Origin: Didemnitutus sp047777955 | Lineage (GTDB): Bacteria; Verrucomicrobiota; Verrucomicrobiia; Opitutales; Opitutaceae | Assembly: GCF_047777955.1 (NCBI RefSeq) | Contig: NZ_CP180536.1 | Location: forward strand, 79,785 to 143,784 | Length of the DNA stretch: 64,000 nt | Reading direction: 5' to 3' | Shown here: piece after piece, positions 8,989 through 17,167 of the stretch | Position numbering within the stretch: position 1 is the stretch's first letter | Layout of the letters: each line of letters starts with the position of its first letter | The notes under the pieces: generated by a model | What the model was told of the DNA's origin: nothing | The model's input: the letters and a program-made list of their open reading frames with translations, nothing else | Database searches by the model: none | Program-made: the position numbers and the translations under genes

Positions 8989-10023
8989 TTAGCGGGGCTT
9001 CGTCTTTTTGGCCGCGGCCGACTTGCTCGGCGCACGCGGAAGGGGCGGCATTGATGCCGATTCTCGGCGCGCGGTCCGTCTCTTTTCAGGATTCGCGGTA
9101 TCCAGCTTCGTGCTGACCGCGTTGAGAACGCCCGTGATTTCACGGCTGAGGTAGTCGAGATAATCGGTGCGCAGTAGCGTGCGATCGAGCGTGGCGGGCT
9201 CGATAAAGCGCCGCATCTGCGCGAGGTATTCGGGGCTTCGGACCACGTGGGGCACCTGCGTTACGGCCGCTGCATAGCGCTCCGCCAGCGTCTCCGCCGG
9301 CACGGCGTAGTCCTGTGCCTTTCTCATCACCAGCTCGGGACTGAGCGCTGCGTTGCGGCGTAGGAGCCACGCGATGTCCCAGATGTCACGGTGGCGGATT
9401 CGGTGGGAGTTGAGTGCCGCCTTGGTGCCGTCCTCGTTTGTAAGCGAGAGCGGGAGCGCGAGCGCTTTGTCTGCCAGAATCTCCGTCAGCGACTCCGTGG
9501 GGATCAGAATGTCGGCCATGCCCTGCATGGTCCGATACGGCGTGCGCAACGGCGTGAGTTCGCGTGTGTGCGCAGGCACCGCGGCGAACTCGATCTTGAT
9601 CCGCTGGCTTGGCAGCGACCGGTTTTCTGGCGCCGTCTGAACGATCACGGTCCATGTGGCGACGGGCACGCTTTGGGGGCCGCGATCGGCCGCGAGCTTC
9701 GGTTCGCGGAAAGTGAGCGGCAGCCCAAAACGGTCGCCAATCTTACGCGAGAGGCAATCGGTGATGCCGGCCATGTCCGCGGTGTCGAATCCACGGCCGC
9801 ACGCGAAGTCGAGGTCTTCGCTGAATCGCTCGGCGCCGTGGCACAGCCGCAAGCACGTTCCTCCTTGGAAGACGGCTTTGCGCAGATAGCCGGCTTCATC
9901 GAGCGCTTGCAGGATGAAATGATGGAGAAGTTCTTTCTCGATCACAGGGCGGAGCAATGCTCCGCCCTGCGACTCTTGCATAGCTGCGGACACCAGGTGT
10001 TGGAAACTTTGGGATTTGGTCAT
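8989..10023 (-). CDS. abiEii: AbiEii-like nucleotidyltransferase toxin with MPPLP tail
   Basis: 344 aa. The nucleotidyltransferase signature FQGGTCLRLCHGAERFSEDLDFA at about 53-75 has G-G-T and D-L-D as in AbiEii/MenT toxins, which transfer nucleotides to tRNA and stop growth. The downstream helical region (RHRDIWDIAWLL) also fits the family. The antitoxin-like gene lies 24 bp upstream. The protein ends S-M-P-P-L-P-R-A-P-S-K-S-A-A-A-K-K-T-K-P-R, an addition not typical of the family and shared with other proteins of this element. Role: toxin-antitoxin maintenance or phage abortive infection. Confidence 0.85.
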   Translation of the reverse strand: MTKSQSFQHLVSAAMQESQGGALLRPVIEKELLHHFILQALDEAGYLRKAVFQGGTCLRLCHGAERFSEDLDFACGRGFDTADMAGITDCLSRKIGDRFGLPLTFREPKLAADRGPQSVPVATWTVIVQTAPENRSLPSQRIKIEFAAVPAHTRELTPLRTPYRTMQGMADILIPTESLTEILADKALALPLSLTNEDGTKAALNSHRIRHRDIWDIAWLLRRNAALSPELVMRKAQDYAVPAETLAERYAAAVTQVPHVVRSPEYLAQMRRFIEPATLDRTLLRTDYLDYLSREITGVLNAVSTKLDTANPEKRRTARRESASMPPLPRAPSKSAAAKKTKPR

Positions 10024-10047
10024 GGGAATCGGAGTTGTCGCTGGTGG

Positions 10048-10566
10048 CTAGTCTTCCTGGTCTAGGAGCATGTTGACGTTCCGCCCGACGCGGCGCAGGT
10101 CCTGTTCGGCGGCTCCTGGCGTGGCCACGCGGAGCGGACGGCCGTCAACGTGGACTGACCGAGCGAGCATTTCTGCGGCCGTCCGCTTCGTGTGGGTGAA
10201 CTCGATCGTGCCGAGCGTGGTTCTCACGACGCCGGCGCTGCCGTCTGTCATCACCGTCAGGACCAGCGGCACCTGCGAAATACGCCCGTGTTCTGAGAGA
10301 GCAGATTCAAGGCTCACATACATGAAGCATCCCGGTCTCGCGGCACGGGCGATTTCTTCGAGGAGATGCGGATTTCGCGGCGCCAGTGTGTTGATGTAGA
10401 GATCGCGGGCCACGCGAGTGAGCAGGCCCGCGGTCGTCATGCGCGAGAGCGATTTCACCAACGTCTTCTCCGACTCTTCAGGGAAGAGTTTGTGGATGTC
10501 TTTTTTGCGGAGAACCGGATGACGCTCTAGTTTCCGCAACGCGGCATACATGGCTGCGTTTAGCAT
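10048..10566 (-). CDS. abiEi: AbiEi-like antitoxin / transcriptional regulator
   Basis: 172 aa. The N-terminus (1-60) is a winged-helix-like region (LRKKDIHKLFPEESEKTLVKSLSRMTTAGLLTRVARDLYI), followed by the AbiEi body (FMYVSLESALSEHGRISQVPLVLTVMT). Members bind the operon promoter and neutralise AbiEii. It is the first gene of the pair. A stem-loop (10602-10628) and a TTGACT sequence (10598-10603, minus strand) lie just upstream, so the pair is probably its own transcription unit. Confidence 0.8.
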   Translation of the reverse strand: MLNAAMYAALRKLERHPVLRKKDIHKLFPEESEKTLVKSLSRMTTAGLLTRVARDLYINTLAPRNPHLLEEIARAARPGCFMYVSLESALSEHGRISQVPLVLTVMTDGSAGVVRTTLGTIEFTHTKRTAAEMLARSVHVDGRPLRVATPGAAEQDLRRVGRNVNMLLDQED

Positions 10567-10601
10567 GTGCCCCGAGCTTCGGAGGCCACGCCCGCTAAGT
10601 C

Positions 10602-10628
10602 AATAGAAACCCCCCATAAAAGGGGGGT
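10602..10628 (-). terminator. Stem-loop terminator C6-loop-G6
   Basis: On the minus strand CCCCCC-TTTTAT-GGGGGG is followed by TTTCTATT. It lies 10 bp after the stop of the gene at 10638 and just before the antitoxin gene. The other arm has C5/G5, so the stem is compensatory in both reads. Confidence 0.7.
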
Positions 10629-10637
10629 AGAGGCTTA

Positions 10638-10886
10638 CTAAGCGCAAATCCGAACCGTGCGCGCTCGCTCGCGGAGCATGCCGCCGGCGGTTCCGGCGAT
10701 CAGATGCAGAGGCGTTCCGCCGAAGTATTGGATGCGAACACCGGCGATTCGTTCGAGCGAGTCGAACCGGTGGGCAAGCTCCGTCGGGGTGGTCTCGCGA
10801 CCATCGCAATAGATCGGGTCTTCGGTGCTGCCGCGCCGATCGAGCGCGCGCAGCCATTCCGCGAAGGTCATCTCGGAGGTCTTCAT
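10638..10886 (-). CDS. Small hypothetical protein
   Basis: 82 aa. Contains MTFAEWLRALDRRG and SLERIAGVRIQYFGGTPLHL. Overlaps the upstream gene by ATGA and is followed by the stem-loop terminator, so it ends the parA-side operon. No family recognised. Confidence 0.65.
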   Translation of the reverse strand: MKTSEMTFAEWLRALDRRGSTEDPIYCDGRETTPTELAHRFDSLERIAGVRIQYFGGTPLHLIAGTAGGMLRERARTVRICA

Positions 10887-11170
10887 CGGTTTCTCGTCCT
10901 GGCTTCGCTGGCGGCTGGTTTCTGAGGGAGTGGAGGCATGTCTGGGACCGAGCGTGAACCCACATCATCCAGTTTCACCAGGTCGATCATGTCGCGGCCC
11001 ACGGTCTCGATCGGGACGATCATCCCGTGAGCCCACTCGACGGGCTGAATCCGCAGACGATCGCCGTTGTCCTCTACCACGAGGTAAACGGCATACGGCT
11101 CGCCGGCGTCCCGAAACTCGGGCCGGATCGTGCAGTATTGCGCAGGCGAATCGCTGGTGTCCCCGCTCAT
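10883..11170 (-). CDS. Small MPPLP-tailed hypothetical protein
   Basis: 95 aa from ATG 11170, which overlaps the preceding stop. The body (YAVYLVVEDNGDRLRIQPVEW) looks like a small beta domain. The C-terminus is D-M-P-P-L-P-Q-K-P-A-A-S-E-A-R-T-R-N-R. With such a short body the tag is about a fifth of the protein, so this may be an adaptor. A longer reading to 11311 is a shadow of the gene upstream. Confidence 0.65.
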   Translation of the reverse strand: MSGDTSDSPAQYCTIRPEFRDAGEPYAVYLVVEDNGDRLRIQPVEWAHGMIVPIETVGRDMIDLVKLDDVGSRSVPDMPPLPQKPAASEARTRNR

Positions 11171-11403
11171 CGAGCGCCGGCGCCGATCCTGGCGCGCAAG
11201 TCTTCGTTGTAAGCGGCCAAGCCCCTCTCCTGCCCCGCCAGATCGTGAGCGTTCTCGCCCTGGGCGTCCGTGACGGCCGCCAGCACGTTGGAGACTTCGG
11301 CATCGAGCCACGCTTCATCAGCGAGCAGCTTTTCGGCCTCTGCCTCGGGAAGGATGCCGCGCACGCAGGCGCGGACGTGAATTTCGGCAGTGGATAGCGT
11401 CAT
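11167..11403 (-). CDS. Small helical hypothetical protein
   Basis: 78 aa, Ala/Glu-rich and probably all-helical (LPEAEAEKLLADEAWLDAEV). The leader reads TTCACCCAATCCAACC before ATG: CA-rich without a Shine-Dalgarno, like the leaders of the SSB and the tip-proximal gene. Function unknown. Confidence 0.6.
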   Translation of the reverse strand: MTLSTAEIHVRACVRGILPEAEAEKLLADEAWLDAEVSNVLAAVTDAQGENAHDLAGQERGLAAYNEDLRARIGAGAR

Positions 11404-11437
11404 GGTTGGATTGGGTGAAAAATAGGAAAATAGGAAA

Positions 11438-12010
11438 TTAGCTTTTTACGGCAGTCGGCGGCTTTAGGCGAGCTGCCGCTTGGCGGAAAAAGTCCTCGAT
11501 CCGGCGCTTATCCCAGCGCCGCCGCGCGGCGAGGCCGTCCCGAATCGCGAACAACTCGGTCTGGATCGGTTGCCATTCGGCATGGGTAAGCACGCGGTCT
11601 TTACAGCGGAATGATGCGCCTGGTGCAACGAGGTAGGAGGCGACGGCCAGATATGGCTCGGCGCGGAGCCATAGTTCCCCGGCTTTCTTGGCCAGTGCGT
11701 CCATTTCCCGCAGATCACGCGCGGCGGTGGCTGTCACGAGGAATGCAGCCTCTTCCTTCGTCGTGCCACCAGTCAGCGTGGCCGTCGCGACCAAGTTCTT
11801 GGCCACCGTGTCACTCACCAAGATTTCGAGGCGGACGAAACCGTCCTTCTTCTGCCGTGCCCGCTGCCTTTGCTTTCGCAATGTGGCGCTCAACTGGCCC
11901 GTGTGGCGGCGTGACCGGTCACGCTTACCTGTGGGAGTTTGAGGGGATTCTGTGAACACGGCGGACACTGTAACTGATGATGGCGAGGACTTTAAGCGGA
12001 TGATTGTCAA
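11438..12010 (-). CDS. Possible ribbon-helix-helix DNA-binding protein
   Basis: 190 aa. A basic N-terminus (1-55, TGKRDRSRRHTGQLSATLRKQRQRARQKK) precedes FVRLEILVSDTVAKNLVATA and GTTKEEAAFLV, a strand-helix-helix layout resembling ribbon-helix-helix proteins. The C-terminus is helical. Start overlaps the stop of the next gene upstream (ATGA). Its place in a parA operon suggests a centromere-binding or regulatory partner; family membership is inferred. Confidence 0.6.
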   Translation of the reverse strand: MTIIRLKSSPSSVTVSAVFTESPQTPTGKRDRSRRHTGQLSATLRKQRQRARQKKDGFVRLEILVSDTVAKNLVATATLTGGTTKEEAAFLVTATAARDLREMDALAKKAGELWLRAEPYLAVASYLVAPGASFRCKDRVLTHAEWQPIQTELFAIRDGLAARRRWDKRRIEDFFRQAAARLKPPTAVKS

Positions 12011-12789
12011 CTCTCAGCCGCACCCTCCTTGGGGAAGCGTTCGTTGACAAACTGCCGGTATGCCTCGGCGAGTTCGGGCGTCACGCCCGACCCATTTTCG
12101 CCGGCGGGAAGCTGCGAGAGCGCGAAGAGCGACACCATCGTGTCGTTCACCTTGCGGTTCACGCCCTGCATGTTGAGGCCGAATTTGAAGCTGAGGAGGT
12201 GTTTCGACAGAGCGGGATCGACGTTATAGCAGACCTTCTTCGGCGGGTCGCCCTGGGCCATGAGTTGGTTGGGGGGATTGCGTGGAGTGCGCTTCTCGCC
12301 CGCCGCCGAGGGTGCGGCGGGTGCGGGAGCGGCAGGCGGGTGCGCCTTCTTGGGGCTGGGCGGAGGCGAGGACTTGGGCTTCGGGGCCGGCGCGGCCGGC
12401 GGAGCATCGGAAGCTGGGGCCGCCGCGGGCGCGGTATGCGCTGCAATGGTTGTGGCAAGCAAGCGTGCGCCCAGCGCGGCTGCTTGGGCTTTCGCGTCAC
12501 CGTTACCGACGGGCTTTTTGGGGGATGTGCTGCTGCGGACATGGGCGGTGTATTGGTTGAGGTCGTTGACGAAGCCTCGGAGTGAATTGAGAAAGTAAAT
12601 GCCGGTGGCCAAGATCAGGCCGGCGCGGACTAGGCTTAAACTGGGCGGCATTGGCACCAGGTAGATAGCCCACGCGGCGGCGATCGGGAGCAGTCCGCGA
12701 CGGATAATGCGGAGCCAAGTAGCGCGCTGCACCTTCGGCAGCGGGATCTTCACGCTACCGATTTTGATCCAGTGTGCATCTACGGCCAT
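12007..12789 (-). CDS. Membrane-anchored adaptor in the parA operon (fused form)
   Basis: 260 aa in this arm. Two hydrophobic segments near the N-terminus (LLPIAAAWAIYLVPMPPSLSL and AGLILATGIYFLNSL), then a long Pro/Ala/Lys linker (100-170), then VCYNVDPALSKHLLSFKFGL ... NRKVNDTMVSLFALSQL, which resembles a ribbon-helix-helix fold. In the other arm six instead of five A residues split this into a 95-aa membrane protein and a 178-aa soluble protein with its own ATG. Either version is plausible. A membrane-anchored DNA-binding partner of ParA would be unusual. Confidence 0.6.
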   Translation of the reverse strand: MAVDAHWIKIGSVKIPLPKVQRATWLRIIRRGLLPIAAAWAIYLVPMPPSLSLVRAGLILATGIYFLNSLRGFVNDLNQYTAHVRSSTSPKKPVGNGDAKAQAAALGARLLATTIAAHTAPAAAPASDAPPAAPAPKPKSSPPPSPKKAHPPAAPAPAAPSAAGEKRTPRNPPNQLMAQGDPPKKVCYNVDPALSKHLLSFKFGLNMQGVNRKVNDTMVSLFALSQLPAGENGSGVTPELAEAYRQFVNERFPKEGAAES

Positions 12790-12790
12790 A

Positions 12791-12833
12791 TTGCTAGGAA
12801 GCTAAAAAACTAAAAACCTAGAAACCTAAACAA
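12791..12833. repeat. A-tract repeat (GCTAAAAA family) downstream of parA
   Basis: Reads as repeated AGCTAAAAA / CTAAAAACCTAGAAACCTA units in steps of about 8-10 bp. Related shorter clusters occur at 11410-11446 and 13991-14014. Confidence 0.7.
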
Positions 12834-13443
12834 GCAATGACAGAATCTCGGTCGCGACGGCCGGCAGCTCCTTGGCATACTTGCTCGTGGTTGCCCTCGC
12901 CCACCCGCCGGTCGGTGGCGGGAAGCGGGCGTCGCGGTAGGGCTTGCTCTCGTGGATGCGGTTGCGGAGCGCCGGCACTCCGATTTGCTCGGTGAAGGCT
13001 TGGAGATACGTCTCGTCGCTGTCGCTGTGCCCCTCGCGAATGCGGTTCCAGATCAGGCGGATCACGGCTTGGGGCCGATGCTGCTTGAGCAGAGCCACTG
13101 TTTTGCCGGCAATGCGGATGTCCTCAATCGCGGGGGTTGCGGGGACAAGGTAGAGGTCGGCGGCTGGCATGGTATCCATGATCGCGGCGAAGTCGCCGCG
13201 CCCTGCGGTGTCGATCAGGAGGAGGGCTGCGGGGCGGCTCGGCTTCGTGTCGGGCTGCGGCAGAATTTCGATGTTGGGCAGCTTGGGGAGCTGTTCGGTC
13301 AGCCAGGAGCTGGTGGTGCCTTGCATGTCGAGGTCGCACACTGCGACGGCAACGCCGCAGTGATTGAGCGCCATCGCCTGGAGGCAAACCAAGGTGGATT
13401 TGCCGACGCCGCCTTTGCTCTGGGCCACGAGAACGGTTTTCAT
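12826..13443 (-). CDS. parA: ParA-family partition ATPase
   Basis: 205 aa. Deviant Walker A KGGVGKST at 10-17, switch region VAVCDLDMQGTTSSWL, Walker B ALLLIDTAGRGDF. It lacks an N-terminal helix-turn-helix, so it is of the short type Ib/Soj-MinD-like class, where the centromere usually lies upstream and a small DNA-binding partner is encoded downstream. Both expectations fit: A-tract repeats flank the gene and two possible DNA-binding proteins follow it. Function: segregation of the element. Confidence 0.92.
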   Translation of the reverse strand: MKTVLVAQSKGGVGKSTLVCLQAMALNHCGVAVAVCDLDMQGTTSSWLTEQLPKLPNIEILPQPDTKPSRPAALLLIDTAGRGDFAAIMDTMPAADLYLVPATPAIEDIRIAGKTVALLKQHRPQAVIRLIWNRIREGHSDSDETYLQAFTEQIGVPALRNRIHESKPYRDARFPPPTGGWARATTSKYAKELPAVATEILSLLV

Positions 13444-13448
13444 CTTGC

Positions 13449-13496
13449 TGCTAAGAAGCTAAAAAGCTAAAAGACTAGCAAGCTAAAAAACTAAAC
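13449..13496. repeat. A-tract repeat between parA and a divergent gene (candidate centromere)
   Basis: GCTAAGAAGCTAAAAAGCTAAAAG-type units: at least five CTAA(A) units in 48 bp, spaced close to a helical turn, so the DNA is likely curved. It occupies the whole gap between the divergent parA and membrane-protein genes, the usual position of a type Ib parS. Confidence 0.65.
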
Positions 13497-13498
13497 CC

Positions 13499-13705
13499 AT
13501 GAAACACCCCCGCCAGGACCTTTCAGATCCAATGAACCGCGTGGCGCTCGCGCGCGCGGCCCTATCCTCGGTGCTCGCAGCGTTCTACGTCGGCTGCGCG
13601 CTCAGTGAGCGGCAATGGTGGCGTGTCGGCGGGGTCGGGCTTGTGCTCGTCTTGGCGCTGTGGGATTTTTGCCGGCGTATCATCCCGCCGGTGGAGAGAA
13701 GCTAA
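13499..13705 (+). CDS. Small membrane protein
   Basis: 68 aa with two hydrophobic segments (ALSSVLAAFYVGCAL and WRVGGVGLVLVLALWDFC). Divergent from parA and enclosed by A-tract repeats on both sides. No family recognised. Confidence 0.6.
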   Translation: MKHPRQDLSDPMNRVALARAALSSVLAAFYVGCALSERQWWRVGGVGLVLVLALWDFCRRIIPPVERS

Positions 13706-13731
13706 AAAGCTAAAAAGCCAGAAAGCTAAAT
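13698..13731. repeat. A-tract repeat
   Basis: AAGCTAAAAAGCTAAAAAGCCAGAAAGCTAAA: four units of the GCTAAAAA family between two small genes. Confidence 0.65.
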
Positions 13732-14347
13732 GAGCCTCGCTTGCCCATTCGATCCTGTCCCGGGTGTGCTCGTGCGACGCCTTGGCGTCGGCTTGGTGGT
13801 TGTCCGAAGCAGAGCGATCCACAAAGAGCCGCAGGCCTTCGCCGGCGTTAAGACGCGCAAGGATGGTTGGTGTCGCATCACGGGCCAGTTTCTCCCGAAG
13901 GGGAGCCGGGCGTATAGCCCGCTCCGGCGGGCGGCGTCCTATTGCTACATCTCAGCCGAGGCGATCGAGAACACGGCAGAGGGCGAGTCGATAAAAGCTA
14001 AAAAGCTAGAAACCTGTAATGGCGGGCTGCCGGTTCGGGTTCAGCTGCGCCGGTCGCGGGGCTGGCGCATGCCGCCTGAGTGCGTGAAGGTGGCGCGCCC
14101 TGGGCGATGGGGAAACCCGTTTCGGGTCGGCGATCCAGATCCACGGAATCCGGCGGCCGTCTTGGATAACGGCCGCGCGGTCGAGCTGTTCGAGGCAAAG
14201 ATTCGACAGGAGGGGTGGGACTTGTCTCCGCTTTTCGGGAAGAGCCTGGCGTGCTTTTGCCCTCCTGGGGTGGCGTGCCATGCCGATGTTCTGCTGCGGA
14301 TGGCCGCCGAGCAGCAGGCGCGGGCGGGCACGAAACGCAAAAAATAG
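13730..14347 (+). CDS. DUF4326-like protein
   Basis: 205 aa in this arm. The C-terminal half carries the DUF4326 pattern: VQLRRSRGWRMPPECVKVAR, P-G-R-W-G-N-P-F, and L-A-C-F-C-P-P-G-x-x-C-H-A-D-V-L-L with conserved Cys/His. The N-terminal 85 residues are unrelated and an A-tract repeat (13991-14014) is translated between the halves (IKAKKLETC), so this may be two genes or a fusion. The other arm has AAGGGAG instead of AAGGGGAG near here and is frameshifted. The function of DUF4326 is unknown. Confidence 0.65.
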   Translation: MSLACPFDPVPGVLVRRLGVGLVVVRSRAIHKEPQAFAGVKTRKDGWCRITGQFLPKGSRAYSPLRRAASYCYISAEAIENTAEGESIKAKKLETCNGGLPVRVQLRRSRGWRMPPECVKVARPGRWGNPFRVGDPDPRNPAAVLDNGRAVELFEAKIRQEGWDLSPLFGKSLACFCPPGVACHADVLLRMAAEQQARAGTKRKK

Positions 14348-14410
14348 AAAACTAGCAAACTAGGTATTTAGCAAAGCTAAGAAGCTAAAAATCTAAAAAG
14401 CTAAAAATAA
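14338..14410. repeat. A-tract repeat array upstream of the secreted-protein operon
   Basis: The longest cluster of the GCTAAAAA family: about seven CTAR units in 73 bp, ending just before the promoter-like box at 14411-14446. Confidence 0.7.
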
Positions 14411-14446
14411 GACTTGTGAACCGAGTGGACTTGTCTCAATAGTGTC
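14411..14446 (+). promoter_or_regulatory. Promoter-like box GACTTGTCTC-N6-GTCATT
   Basis: GACTTGTG then GGACTTGTCTC-AATAGT-GTCATT directly before the exported-protein gene. The same bipartite motif precedes the SSB gene and, with N5, the DUF5131 gene. Confidence 0.55.
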
Positions 14447-14482
14447 ATTATGCACTCTACCGAAACCTCCTTCCGCTCCGCC

Positions 14483-15238
14483 ATGAAGACCGCCCTGTTT
14501 GCCATCGCCTCGCTCGCGCTTGTCGCCGTGAATCGGGGCATGGCTGCAACGAATACTTCCGAGCAAACACCTGCGTTTGCCGATCTCTCCACCGTGCCGG
14601 CCCTCGATGTCGGCGACCTTCCCCGCGGCTGTGTTCCGCGTGCTGTTCTCTTCGTTGACACGGTGCGCGCCGTTCGCCCCGAAATCAGGGCCAATGTCAC
14701 CGTGACCGAGCAGGGTAAGCATGCCGTTGCGGTTCTCTCCGACGGCAAGCGCGTCTTCGGCTACGACGGCTACAACGGCGGTTTCTCGCTCGGGAATGAT
14801 ATGGCGCTTCTTCGCGCGCCCTATCGTTTCGAGAAAAAGCTCCAGGAATTCGTGACGAAGCAGATCATGGTTGCCTACGAGCGCGGCACTCGCGTCCTCG
14901 ACATCGAAGGCGAGATGACGAAGGCCCGTGCGCTCAATGTCGTCGGCAACCTCATTGCCCGCATGGCGAAGGACCGTCTGCCGATGGCCTTTGGCTACTC
15001 GACCGACGAAGGCGAGCAACCCTGCGCGATGTTCGTCTATTCGGGGCGGCTCTACGTTTACTCGCCGTTCTCGGGCACGCTCAGTCGTCCCATTCCCGAG
15101 GGCGAGGAGATTGATATGCTGTCGATCTTGGCCGACATCGGCAAAAAGAAATACGGCAGCAAGAAATTCGAGATTGTCGCCTACCCGGCGCTTAACAATC
15201 CGCAACCCGGCGTGCAGGTCGCCGCGGTGGCGAAGTAA
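14483..15238 (+). CDS. Exported protein of unknown function
   Basis: 251 aa from ATG 14483, whose product begins with a clean Sec signal (MKTALFAIASLALVAVNRGMAA, cleavage about residue 22). An upstream ATG at 14450 adds eleven residues. The mature part contains GDLPRGCVPRAVLFVDTVRAV and a central VFGYDGYNGGFSLGND; no family recognised. First gene of the secreted-protein operon; the next gene starts about 9 bp after its stop. Confidence 0.65.
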   Translation: MKTALFAIASLALVAVNRGMAATNTSEQTPAFADLSTVPALDVGDLPRGCVPRAVLFVDTVRAVRPEIRANVTVTEQGKHAVAVLSDGKRVFGYDGYNGGFSLGNDMALLRAPYRFEKKLQEFVTKQIMVAYERGTRVLDIEGEMTKARALNVVGNLIARMAKDRLPMAFGYSTDEGEQPCAMFVYSGRLYVYSPFSGTLSRPIPEGEEIDMLSILADIGKKKYGSKKFEIVAYPALNNPQPGVQVAAVAK

Positions 15239-15247
15239 TCCGTGCCG

Positions 15248-17149
15248 ATGAAGATACTCCGTTGCACGATACTGCTGCTTGGCTTCCTGGCGTCCTTTAT
15301 GGACGCCTTTGCCGTTGTTGAAGAGTGGGATTATTCCTTCCAGCAGAACACCGGCACTCAAAGCTTGGGATTCAATCAAGTCGGAAAAAACAACGGTGTC
15401 GGCGCCGGAGTGGTCACGTATGTGAGTTGGGCGACGGTTGTATCCCACGTTGATGCGGAAACGCTCGATTGGGAATTCTTCATCAACACAGACGGCGTTG
15501 CACCGGGGCGCTATCTTATCGGATACGCATGGGTGTTGGACGATGGTAACGGCAATTCTTGGGGCCTGAATCAATATGTGACGATCACATCATCGGCGAC
15601 TTGGGTTCCCTACGATGTGATGACGCGAGACTGGTATGACACCTCCTCGTGGTCGCCTGATCCGAGCACGGTTCCCTACGGCCAGAGCTTCACGCAAAGC
15701 AAGAATCAGCAACGCGACTGGGAGCGTGGCGAGTATTTGAGCACGGACCCGACGCAGAAACGATACCAGACCGTTTACTATACCAACCAGACTATCTACC
15801 AATCCGCGACGGGGACGCAGGTGACTTGGACGCCCTACAATATCATGACGCGAGACTGGTATGACACCTCCTCGTGGTCGCCTGATCCGAGCACGGTTCC
15901 CTACGGCCAGAGCTTCACGCAAACTAAGAATCAACAGCGTGACTGGGAGCAGGGCGAAGTGTCCAACCTCGGGGGCAAGCGGAACGTCTCGACGTATAAC
16001 ACCTACCAAACGCTGAGCCAGCCGGCTACCGGCACCCAATTGCAGGGGCAGAGCGTTTCAATCTCTCCTGTTAGCCAGACGGTGACGGTCGGGGCGGCGG
16101 TCACTTTCACCGCATCGGGCGGACAGAACGGTTATGTGTGGGGTGGTAGCTCCGGCGCCTCCGGCTCGGGTTCGACCAAAGCGGTCACTTTCAACTCCGT
16201 GGGCACTGTTACGGTGACAGTCTATTCGCCTGCCGGCGGCGCATACACGGCCTCGAACACGGCGAGTGCGACGGTGACAGTGGTGGCGGCGCCGACGGCG
16301 ACGCTGAGCCGCACGATCAACAGCGGTGCGTATCCTGGCAACGTGACGCTGAACTGGAGCACGACGAACGCGACGAGCGCGACGGTGAGCGGTCCTGGCT
16401 TCACCGGAGCGCAGGCAGTGAGCGTGCCGAGTGGATCGAGCACGCTGGGCAGCCTGGCGCCCGGCACCTACTCGTGGACGTTGACGGCCACGAACTCGGC
16501 CGGTGCGACGGCGACCTCCACGGCCTCGGCGACGATCACGCAGGCCGGGCAGACCGTCTCGATCTCGCCGACATCGAGCACGGTCGTCGCCGGCGGCTCG
16601 GTCACGTTCACCGCCTCCGGGGCGCAGAGCAGCGCCGGCTACACCTGGGGCGGCAGCTCGGGCGCCTCCGGCTCGGGCTCGACCAAGGCGGTGTCCTTCC
16701 CGACGGCCGGCACCTACACCGTCACGGTGCAGTCTCCGGCCGACACCAACTATTCCGCTTCCAACACCGCCTCCGCCTCCGTCACCGTCGTCAACCCGAC
16801 TGGCAACGTGACGCTTTCGGTTTCGAGTCTGGATTTCGGGAGCGTATATCGCGACACGCTTGCCGGCACACCGACAACCGCGACCAGAACGGTTACGCTG
16901 TCCAATCCAGGCAACTCGACGGTGACAGTCACCGCGATTGGCGTCAGCGGAAAGTATGCTTCGAGCAGCCTTTCGCTGCCCTACACCCTGACGCCAGGTG
17001 CGAGTGTCACGCTCACGCTTACCTTCGGCCCGAACGCGGCGATCGGGAGCAACACCGGCACGCTCACCGTCACCGCCAGTTCCAACACGGCAACGTGTTC
17101 GCTCACCGGCACCGGCCTGGCTCCGCGCATCGGCATCTCGTGGTTCTAA
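15248..17149 (+). CDS. Secreted Ig-like repeat adhesin
   Basis: 633 aa from ATG 15248 (a GTG at 15242 is also in frame). Signal peptide 1-22. Residues about 115-240 hold two copies of a Trp/Tyr-rich module (MTRDWYDTSSWSPDPSTVPY) encoded by identical 79-bp stretches at 15620-15698 and 15845-15923. Then come Ig-like domains (VSISPTSSTVVAGGSVTFTA; TYTVTVQSPADTNYSASNTA) and a C-terminal ASH/choice-of-anchor-D-like domain (LDFGSVYRDT ... LTLTFGPNAAIGSNTGTLTV). Probably a cell-surface adhesin or sheath protein. The Ig part shares 552 identical bases with the giant adhesin downstream. Confidence 0.75.
   Translation: MKILRCTILLLGFLASFMDAFAVVEEWDYSFQQNTGTQSLGFNQVGKNNGVGAGVVTYVSWATVVSHVDAETLDWEFFINTDGVAPGRYLIGYAWVLDDGNGNSWGLNQYVTITSSATWVPYDVMTRDWYDTSSWSPDPSTVPYGQSFTQSKNQQRDWERGEYLSTDPTQKRYQTVYYTNQTIYQSATGTQVTWTPYNIMTRDWYDTSSWSPDPSTVPYGQSFTQTKNQQRDWEQGEVSNLGGKRNVSTYNTYQTLSQPATGTQLQGQSVSISPVSQTVTVGAAVTFTASGGQNGYVWGGSSGASGSGSTKAVTFNSVGTVTVTVYSPAGGAYTASNTASATVTVVAAPTATLSRTINSGAYPGNVTLNWSTTNATSATVSGPGFTGAQAVSVPSGSSTLGSLAPGTYSWTLTATNSAGATATSTASATITQAGQTVSISPTSSTVVAGGSVTFTASGAQSSAGYTWGGSSGASGSGSTKAVSFPTAGTYTVTVQSPADTNYSASNTASASVTVVNPTGNVTLSVSSLDFGSVYRDTLAGTPTTATRTVTLSNPGNSTVTVTAIGVSGKYASSSLSLPYTLTPGASVTLTLTFGPNAAIGSNTGTLTVTASSNTATCSLTGTGLAPRIGISWF
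16244..16795 (+). repeat. 552-bp direct repeat, copy 1
   Basis: Identical to 20437-20988 (offset 4193). It encodes one and a half Ig-like domains and keeps the same frame in both adhesin genes. Confidence 0.95.
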
Positions 17150-17167
17150 TTTCGATCACTACGCATC

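Noticed and set aside
13449..14410. CRISPR array
   Set aside because: The GCTAAAAA repeats are only about 8-10 bp with no unique spacers of constant length and no cas genes.
14393..15574. 393-aa open frame on the minus strand across the exported-protein gene
   Set aside because: It is an antisense shadow: the opposite strand has a signal peptide, protein-like composition and operon spacing, while this frame is His/Arg-rich and crosses two genes.
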